Source of the DNA: Alphaproteobacteria bacterium
Lineage (GTDB): Bacteria; Pseudomonadota; Alphaproteobacteria; Rhodospirillales; WMHbin7
Length of the DNA: 64,000 nucleotides
Direction of reading: 5' to 3'
NCBI GenBank assembly: GCA_015231795.1
Contig: JADGAX010000003.1
Span: 248,001 to 312,000, forward strand
In this document: piece after piece, positions 58,202 through 64,000 of the stretch
Layout: each line of letters opens with the position of its first letter
Numbering within the stretch: the first letter of the stretch is position 1
The notes under the pieces: model-generated
Database searches by the model: none
Told to the model about the DNA's origin: nothing
What the model saw: only the letters and a program-made list of their open reading frames with translations
Position numbers and translations under genes: made by a program

Positions 58202-58849
58202 ATGAGCACGCAAAATGCAGACGCCGCCAAAGGCAAGGATGGTCTGTGGTGCCGCTTGTGGAAGACACTTAAGGCACCGTCGTCCCGCTATGCGCTGGGC
58301 TTGCTTTTGGTGGTCGGCGGCGTTGGCGGCGTCTTGGCCTGGGGCGCTTTCAACTGGGCGCTTGAATTGACCAACACCGAGGCGTTCTGCGTCACCTGCC
58401 ACGAGATGAAGGAAATCAATTACGCTGAATATGCCGGAACTGTGCATGACACCAACAAAAGCGGCGTGCGCGCGACCTGCCCGGATTGCCATGTGCCCAA
58501 AGAATGGATTCACAAGGTCAAGCGCAAGATCCAGGCGTCGAACGAGCTATATCATCATTTCATGGGCACGGTTGACACACCGGAAAAGTTCGAGGCCAAG
58601 CGGCTGCAGCTGGCGGTGAATGTCTGGCGGACCATGAAGGGAAACGACTCGCATGAGTGCCGCAACTGTCATAACTTCAATTCCATGGACGTCAGCCGCC
58701 AGAATGAGCGGGCGAGGAACCGTCATTTGGACGCCGTGCAGGATGGCAAGACCTGCATCGATTGCCACAAGGGCGTTGCCCATAATCTGCCCAAGGGCAC
58801 GTATGAGGCCGAAGCGGCGCTTGAAAAGGAAATGGGCAAGCCAAAGTAA
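58202..58849 (+). CDS. napC: NapC tetraheme quinol dehydrogenase
   Basis: 215 residues from the second ATG at 58202 (GGGGGA upstream; 58196 is an alternative). One N-terminal membrane anchor (LGLLLVVGGVGGVLAWGAF) and four heme motifs: CVTCH, CPDCH, CRNCH, CIDCH. It oxidises quinol in the membrane and feeds NapB. It ends the nap operon, which reads napD-A-G-H-B-C. Confidence 0.96.
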   Translation: MSTQNADAAKGKDGLWCRLWKTLKAPSSRYALGLLLVVGGVGGVLAWGAFNWALELTNTEAFCVTCHEMKEINYAEYAGTVHDTNKSGVRATCPDCHVPKEWIHKVKRKIQASNELYHHFMGTVDTPEKFEAKRLQLAVNVWRTMKGNDSHECRNCHNFNSMDVSRQNERARNRHLDAVQDGKTCIDCHKGVAHNLPKGTYEAEAALEKEMGKPK

Positions 58850-58873
58850 GCGACAGCCGGTTTGCCGGGAAGG

Positions 58874-59620
58874 TTAGACGATCTCGTCGCCTTCCTGGCA
58901 GAAGGCCGCCAATACGCCAAGATCAGTAATGGCCACCGTTTGGCTTTCGCACACCACGCCATACTGCTTCAACGTTTGGAATAGACGCGACAGGGTTTCC
59001 GGGCGAATGCCGACTCGCCCGGCAATGACGTTCTTATTGTGCGGCAGATGCATGATCACCGACCCTTCGCGCCTGGGGGTCAGCCCCATCAGATACAGGG
59101 CCAGGCGCTGGCTGGCCGATTTGAGCTTGAGATCCTTGATCTCGCGCACAAGCGTGCGGAAGTGCTTGGCCAGCGAGATGATCATGGCCAGCGACAGGTC
59201 GGAATTGTCCCGCAACTCGCTCAGCAATTTGTCTCCCGGAACCAGCAAAAGCCTTGATGCCGTCAGGGCCTTGGCCGTCATCAGGTAGGGCTTTTTGGTC
59301 AGGACGGCGGCGGCGATGAACACCTCGCCGTTCTTGAAGATTTCGACGACAGTTTCATCGCCGCCGCTGGCCGACCCCACAAGCCCGATCTGCCCATCCA
59401 GCAAGATGTGCAGCCATTTGGCCTCTTCGCCTTGATGGAAAAGAATGTCGCCGCGCTGATAGCGCACGACCTTTGCTTCTTGCGTCACCTTGCGAAGGCA
59501 AGGTTCGCCCAGCTCGCAAAAGAAGGGCAGGCTTGAGAAGGTGGCCAGGTCGTTCGCTGTCAGGCCCCTTGCGTTGTCGTCGCCGATTGCTCTGGCATTT
59601 TGACCTAAAACGGTTCTCAT
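58874..59620 (-). CDS. Crp/Fnr-family regulator (FNR/DNR type)
   Basis: 248 residues. I chose ATG 59620 because GGAG lies about 10 bases upstream; a longer form from 59653 lacks one. Cyclic-nucleotide-binding fold followed by HTH (HNKNVIAGRVGIRPETLSRLFQTLKQYGVV), with E-T-L-S-R as the recognition helix that reads TTGA half sites. The N-terminal FNR Cys set is not seen, so it may sense NO through heme like DNR, or not oxygen. A matching palindrome is upstream, and it converges with napC. Confidence 0.88.
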   Translation of the reverse strand: MRTVLGQNARAIGDDNARGLTANDLATFSSLPFFCELGEPCLRKVTQEAKVVRYQRGDILFHQGEEAKWLHILLDGQIGLVGSASGGDETVVEIFKNGEVFIAAAVLTKKPYLMTAKALTASRLLLVPGDKLLSELRDNSDLSLAMIISLAKHFRTLVREIKDLKLKSASQRLALYLMGLTPRREGSVIMHLPHNKNVIAGRVGIRPETLSRLFQTLKQYGVVCESQTVAITDLGVLAAFCQEGDEIV

Positions 59621-59681
59621 CGTCTGCGCGCTCCAAATAGAGTTTCGCTTCATGACACTAGTCAGAATCCGCCGGTATCAA

Positions 59682-59699
59682 ACTTGACCTTGGTCAAGT
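59682..59699. promoter_or_regulatory. Perfect FNR/DNR-type palindrome between the regulator and narK1
   Basis: ACTTGACC at 59682-59689 is inverted as GGTCAAGT at 59692-59699, giving the core TTGAC-CTTG-GTCAA. From -41.5 it predicts the regulator start near 59649 (leader about 29 bases to ATG 59620) and narK1 near 59732. The regulator probably activates both genes and itself. Confidence 0.75.
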
Positions 59700-59827
59700 A
59701 AACCGAACTGGCGTGACAAATTGCCGCAGGGATGGCTTTGGTCAAGGGAGCTTGTCGCGGGCTTCGATATGGTGCCTGCCATGAGAAACGGCCAACGTTT
59801 CCAAAGAACCATCAGGAGGGGTCTCAC

Positions 59828-61114
59828 ATGAGCCATACGCAAGCAGAAACGCTTCCACCGATTACAGGCAAACAGATCTCCGTCGTTAGCAGCAGCACCT
59901 TCGCTTTCACGATCTGCTTTGCCGTTTGGATGATGTTCGCTGTTATCGGCATACCCATCAAAAAGACGTTGGGCCTGAACGAAACGGAATTCGGCCTGTT
60001 GACGGCCATGCCGGTCTTGACCGGCTCGCTGATCCGCCTGCCCTTGGGCATGTGGACCGACAAGTTCGGTGGGCGCATCGTCTTCTTTTTCCTGATGGCC
60101 AGCACGATCATTCCGATCTGGTTGATCAGTTTCGCCACCCAATTCTGGCATTTCCTGGTTACCGGCTTGTTCGTGGGCTTGGCTGGCGGTTCGTTCACCG
60201 TCGGCATCGCCTACTGCGCTCGCTGGTTTCCCAAGCGCCGCCAGGGCTTCGCGATGGGCATCTTCGGTGCGGGCAATTCCGGCGCCGCGCTGACCAAGTT
60301 CGTCGCCCCCGGCATTCTGGCCGCCTGGGGTTGGGAAATGGTCCCCACCGTCTATGCCGTGGCGATGTTGGTCACCTGCGCCGTCTTCTGGTTCTTCAGC
60401 TACGACGACCCGGCGCACAAGGTGAGCAAAAGCATCACCATGCGCGAGCAGTTGCAGGCGCTTAAAGATCCGGCGGTCTGGAAATACAGCCAGTATTATT
60501 CGATCGTGTTCGGCGGCTATGTGGCGCTGTCCTTGTGGATGACGAAATATTACGTCACGGAATACGGCTTCAGCATTCAAACGGCGGCCTTGCTGGCGGC
60601 TTGCTTCTCGTTGCCGGGCGGCGTCCTGCGCGCCATCGGCGGCTGGGTTTCCGACAAGTACGGCGCGCATCAGGTGACTTGGTGGGTTCTGTGGCTGTCT
60701 TGGATCTGTCTGTTCCTGCTTTCCTATCCATCGACCGAATTCACGATCAGCACGGTTAATGGACCAAAGTCGTTCCACATCGAATTGGGACCGGTCACTT
60801 TCACCATTCTCATGTTCGCCATGGGCGTGGCCTGGGCCGTCGGCAAGGCGTCGGTGTTCAAATACATCTCGGATGACTATCCGCACAATATCGGCGTCAT
60901 CTCGGGCATCGTTGGTCTGGCGGGCGGCATGGGAGGCTTCCTTCTGCCCATCATGTTCGGCGCCTTGGTCGATCTGACGGGCATCCGCTCCTCATGCTTC
61001 ATGCTGATGTACGCCATCGTCTGGGTCTCGCTGATCTGGATGTACTGGACCGAAGTTCGCGGTCTCGACCTCTTGCGCAAGCGCAAGGTCGCTCCCGCCG
61101 ATACGCTTGAATAA
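59828..61114 (+). CDS. narK: NarK1-type nitrate/nitrite transporter
   Basis: 428 residues with 12 membrane helices; the ATG at 59828 is preceded by GGAGGG. GMWTDKFGGR and the nitrate signature around FTVGIAYCARWFPKRRQGFAMGIFGAGNSG fit the nitrate/nitrite porter family. It may be the proton-linked nitrate importer, with the next gene the antiporter. The predicted leader carries the FNR/DNR-type site. Confidence 0.9.
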   Translation: MSHTQAETLPPITGKQISVVSSSTFAFTICFAVWMMFAVIGIPIKKTLGLNETEFGLLTAMPVLTGSLIRLPLGMWTDKFGGRIVFFFLMASTIIPIWLISFATQFWHFLVTGLFVGLAGGSFTVGIAYCARWFPKRRQGFAMGIFGAGNSGAALTKFVAPGILAAWGWEMVPTVYAVAMLVTCAVFWFFSYDDPAHKVSKSITMREQLQALKDPAVWKYSQYYSIVFGGYVALSLWMTKYYVTEYGFSIQTAALLAACFSLPGGVLRAIGGWVSDKYGAHQVTWWVLWLSWICLFLLSYPSTEFTISTVNGPKSFHIELGPVTFTILMFAMGVAWAVGKASVFKYISDDYPHNIGVISGIVGLAGGMGGFLLPIMFGALVDLTGIRSSCFMLMYAIVWVSLIWMYWTEVRGLDLLRKRKVAPADTLE

Positions 61115-61158
61115 GTCTGTGTTGCTAAAGCAATTCAAAAACGAAAAGGGGAAACGCA

Positions 61159-62556
61159 ATGAGCGTTGACATCACCATCCGGCCGCAAACGCCCAGTCAC
61201 ACCTTGACCGACTGGAATCCCGACGATCCCGCCTATTGGGAAGCCAAGGGAAAGCGCATTGCCTATCGCAACTTGTTCATCTCCATGCCTTCCTTGCTGC
61301 TGGCTTTCGCTGTGTGGATGGTGTGGTCGGTGGTGGTCGTCAACCTGCCCAACATCGGCTTCAAGTTCGATACCGACCAGTTGTTCTGGCTGGCGGCTTT
61401 GCCGGGCCTTTCGGGCGCTACCTTGCGCATCTTCTATTCGTTCATGGTGCCGATCTTCGGTGGCCGCTTGTGGACGACCCTGTCGACGGCGTCGCTTCTG
61501 CTGCCTGCAGCAGGCGCAGGCATGGCGGTTCAGGATCCGACAACGCCCTATGGCGTGTTCCTTGTCCTGGCGTTGCTGTGCGGATTTGGCGGCGGCAACT
61601 TCGCTTCCTCGATGGCCAATATCAGCTTCTTCTTTCCACGCTCCAAGAAGGGCATGGCGCTGGGCCTGAATGCGGGCATCGGCAATATCGGCGTTTCTGT
61701 TGTGCAATTCGTCGTTCCGCTGGTGATCGCGGGCGCCGTATTCGGCGCCATGGGCGGCGAAGCCCAGACTTGGGCAAAAGGCGACGTGACCAAGCAGATG
61801 TGGCTGCAGAATGCCGGTTTCATCTGGGTGCCGTTCATCATCGCCTGCAGCCTGGCGGCTTGGTTCGGCATGAACGATCTTTCGACCGCCAAGGCGTCGT
61901 TCTCCGATCAGGCCATCATCTTCAAGCGCAAGCACAACTGGATCATGTGCTGGCTGTATATCGGCACGTTCGGCTCCTTCATCGGCTATTCGGCGGGCTT
62001 TCCCCTGCTGATCAAGACGCAGTTCACCGACATCAACCCGCTGACCTACGCCTTCCTTGGGCCTTTGGTCGGTTCCATCTCGCGCGTCATCGGCGGGTTC
62101 CTCTCTGACAAGCTGGGCGGCGGCCGGGTTACCTTCTGGACCTTCCTGCTGATGATCGGCGCGGTCTTCGGCGTGCTGCATTTCCTTGAAGCCAAGAATT
62201 TCGAAGGCTTCCTGGCCATGTTCTTGCTGTTGTTCGCAGGCACCGGCGTCGGCAACGCTTCGACCTTCCAGATGATCCCTATCATCTTCCAAGCCGAGCA
62301 GCGCCGTTTGAACACCGGTCGTTTGGACGAAACCGAGATCAACAAGATGGCCAGCAAGGAAGCTGCGGCGGTGCTGGGCTTCAGCTCGGCGCTGGCGGCC
62401 TACGGCGCCTTCTTCATCCCCAAGGGCTACGGCACCTCGATCAGCATGACCGGCGGACCCGAGGCCGCGCTGTACGCCTTCATCATCTTCTACGTCACCT
62501 GCGTCATGGCCACTTGGTGGTGGTATTCGCGCGGGAATGCCGAGATCAAGTGCTGA
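61159..62556 (+). CDS. NarK2-type nitrate/nitrite transporter
   Basis: 465 residues with 12 membrane helices and a signature RSKKGMALGLNAGIGNIGVS. It has a long N-terminal cytoplasmic start (TPSHTLTDWNPDDPAYWEAKGKRIAYRNLF). Probably a nitrate/nitrite antiporter working with NarG. It lies 44 bases after narK1 and 23 before narG. Confidence 0.9.
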   Translation: MSVDITIRPQTPSHTLTDWNPDDPAYWEAKGKRIAYRNLFISMPSLLLAFAVWMVWSVVVVNLPNIGFKFDTDQLFWLAALPGLSGATLRIFYSFMVPIFGGRLWTTLSTASLLLPAAGAGMAVQDPTTPYGVFLVLALLCGFGGGNFASSMANISFFFPRSKKGMALGLNAGIGNIGVSVVQFVVPLVIAGAVFGAMGGEAQTWAKGDVTKQMWLQNAGFIWVPFIIACSLAAWFGMNDLSTAKASFSDQAIIFKRKHNWIMCWLYIGTFGSFIGYSAGFPLLIKTQFTDINPLTYAFLGPLVGSISRVIGGFLSDKLGGGRVTFWTFLLMIGAVFGVLHFLEAKNFEGFLAMFLLLFAGTGVGNASTFQMIPIIFQAEQRRLNTGRLDETEINKMASKEAAAVLGFSSALAAYGAFFIPKGYGTSISMTGGPEAALYAFIIFYVTCVMATWWWYSRGNAEIKC

Positions 62557-62579
62557 TTGCATAGGAAAGGTTGAACGCC

Positions 62580-64000
62580 ATGAGTCATTTCCTCGATCGC
62601 CTCCTGTTTTTGAAGAAGACCACCGGTTCTTTTTCAGGCTCTCACGGGATCGTCACCAACGAAAGCCGTGAATGGGAAGACGCCTACCGTTCGCGCTGGC
62701 AGCATGACAAGGTCGTGCGTTCGACCCATGGCGTGAACTGCACCGGCGGATGTTCCTGGAAAATCTTCGTCAAGAACGGGCTTGTCTCGTTCGAGATGCA
62801 GCAGACGGATTATCCCAGGACCCGCACGGACATGCCCAACCACGAGCCCAGGGGCTGCCAGCGCGGCGCCAGCTTCTCGTGGTACCTGTATTCGCCGCAT
62901 CGGGTGAAGTATCCGCTGATCCGCGGACGCCTGCTCGAGATGTATCGCGCCGAACGCAAGAAGGGCAAGGACGCGGTCGAGGCCTGGACGGCCATTCAAG
63001 CCGACCCCGCCAAGCGCAAGAAGTACACGGCGGTGCGCGGCCTGGGCGGCTTCGTGCGCGCCAGCTGGGACGAGGTGGTCGAGATCATTGCCGCCGCCAA
63101 CATCCACACCATCAAGAAGTGGGGACCGGATCGCATTTTCGGCTTCTCGCCCATTCCGGCGATGTCGATGCTTTCCTACGCGGCCGGTTCTCGCTATCTG
63201 TCGCTGATCGGCGGCGCTTGCGGCTCGTTCTACGACTGGTATTGCGATCTGCCCGCCGCCAGCCCACAGACCTGGGGCGAACAGACCGACGTTCCGGAAG
63301 CGGCCGACTGGTACAACTCGACCTACATCATCATCACCGGCGCCAATCTGCCGATGACCAGGACGCCCGACGCCCATTTCGCGACCGAGGTGCGCTATAA
63401 GGGCGCCAAGATCGTGTCGATGGCGCCCGACTATGCCGAATATGTGAAGTTCGCCGACCTGTGGATGCCGGTCAAGCAAGGCACCGATTCGGCAGCCTTC
63501 CTGGCCATGGGCCATGTCGCGCTCAACGAATTCCACGTCAAGAAGCAAGATCCGTACTTCCAGGAATATGCGCGCACCTATACCGATCTGCCCATGCAGG
63601 TCATGTTGCGTCCGCACGGCGAGGGCTATGCTTCCGACCGTTTGCTGCGCGCCTCGGACTTTGACGGGGCCTTGGGCGAAAGCAACAATCCCGACTGGAA
63701 GACCATCGTCTACGACGAGATCACAAAGAGCTTCGTGGCGCCGAACGGATCGGTGGGTTTCCGTTGGGGCGAGGAAGGCAAGTGGAACATCCTGCCTAAG
63801 AACGCCGCCAACCAGGCTGACATCCGCGCCGAGTTGACCTGCGTTGACAGCAAGGACTCTGTCGTCTCCGTCGGCTTCCCGCACTTCAACGAAGGCGAGC
63901 CGGACATTCTGTACCGCAACGTTCCGGTGCGGAAGCTGAAGCTGGCGAATGGAGAAGAGACGTTGGTCGCCTCGGTCTTCGACCTCATGGTGGCGCAGTA
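62580..64000 (+). CDS. narG: Membrane-bound nitrate reductase alpha subunit, 5' part
   Basis: The ATG at 62580 follows AGGAAAGG; the frame stays open to the right edge, so 473 residues are visible. FS0 ligands H50, C54, C58 and C93 (THGVNCTGGCSW, RGCQRG) match E. coli NarG. The Mo-ligand Asp223 lies in WYCDLPAASPQTWGEQTDVPE. It reduces cytoplasmic nitrate using quinol through NarI/H. narHJI should follow beyond the window. Confidence 0.97.
   Translation, partial: MSHFLDRLLFLKKTTGSFSGSHGIVTNESREWEDAYRSRWQHDKVVRSTHGVNCTGGCSWKIFVKNGLVSFEMQQTDYPRTRTDMPNHEPRGCQRGASFSWYLYSPHRVKYPLIRGRLLEMYRAERKKGKDAVEAWTAIQADPAKRKKYTAVRGLGGFVRASWDEVVEIIAAANIHTIKKWGPDRIFGFSPIPAMSMLSYAAGSRYLSLIGGACGSFYDWYCDLPAASPQTWGEQTDVPEAADWYNSTYIIITGANLPMTRTPDAHFATEVRYKGAKIVSMAPDYAEYVKFADLWMPVKQGTDSAAFLAMGHVALNEFHVKKQDPYFQEYARTYTDLPMQVMLRPHGEGYASDRLLRASDFDGALGESNNPDWKTIVYDEITKSFVAPNGSVGFRWGEEGKWNILPKNAANQADIRAELTCVDSKDSVVSVGFPHFNEGEPDILYRNVPVRKLKLANGEETLVASVFDLMVAQ

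Noticed and set aside
61135-62562. 475-codon minus-strand frame over narK2
   Set aside because: A shadow of the transporter gene; the translation is polar, low-complexity and has no domain.

Overview
The window looks like chromosomal DNA from a respiratory, free-living alphaproteobacterium, most likely Rhodospirillales (Magnetospirillum-like). Supporting signs are a GC-rich background, the order uvrC-pgsA-(mobB-like)-moaD-moaE, an ilvE / MarR / OmpR-regulator / sensor-kinase block that resembles the PetP-PetR arrangement, a DUF1127 protein, a DivL-like kinase, and many PAS-type sensor kinases and HD-GYP proteins. The taxon is inferred; there is no rRNA gene and I recognised no tRNA gene.

Layout. 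1-299: 5' part of a di-iron-type metallo-beta-lactamase-fold protein. 532-6008: a signalling operon of a FIST-domain protein, a hybrid kinase and an HD-GYP response regulator, which resembles NosP/NahK nitric-oxide sensing coupled to c-di-GMP breakdown. 6431-9169: a solitary molybdopterin oxidoreductase with an unusual Fe-S motif. 9302-11545: an AT-richer solitary gene fusing DUF262, an HNH/DUF1524-like segment and a Schlafen/AlbA_2 domain, a likely defence gene. 11556-15103: a second HD-GYP regulator and a chemoreceptor with a 37-bp palindrome upstream. 15561-18300: a sulfur-transfer module (DsrE-like, TusA, SQR-like flavoprotein, DUF1641, and a convergent second TusA). 18514-20750: potassium channel, FolM-like reductase, FolB. 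21079-24689: uvrC, pgsA and molybdopterin genes. 25063-28606: ilvE, marR and a two-component pair. 28608-30265: queuosine genes queC and the precursor transporter. 30376-35204: a hybrid kinase and a DivL-like pseudokinase. 35226-39394: rubrerythrin, HU, GH1 glucosidase, Sel1 protein. 39563-45472: candidate small RNA, DUF1127, then galU-ugd-pgm-pmm for nucleotide-sugar supply. 45465-48463: sensor kinase plus two tandem solute-binding-like proteins. 48733-52475: orphan phnM, nicotinamidase-like hydrolase, GGCT-like protein, a D,D-carboxypeptidase with a SPOR-like tail. 53128-64000: nitrate respiration, napDAGHBC, a Crp/Fnr-type regulator, two narK genes and the start of narG.

The nitrate block is coherent. 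The regulator has the E-x-x-S-R recognition helix of the FNR/DNR group. A perfect TTGAC-N4-GTCAA site sits between it and narK1, and a one-mismatch version lies upstream of napD. Spacing from both sites predicts plausible start points. In the nap case the predicted transcript begins at the 5' arm of a 10-bp inverted repeat whose 3' arm ends just before the napD ribosome binding site, so the nap leader may be a structured regulatory RNA. The molybdopterin genes (mobB-like, moaD, moaE) would help supply cofactor to Nap, Nar and the solitary molybdoenzyme.

The most novel-looking items are the DUF262-HNH-Schlafen fusion, the nap leader structure, the DivL-like kinase whose phosphoacceptor His is Ala, the MobB-like protein without a P-loop, the 37-bp palindrome before the chemoreceptor, and an orphan terminator that suggests an uncharacterised small RNA.
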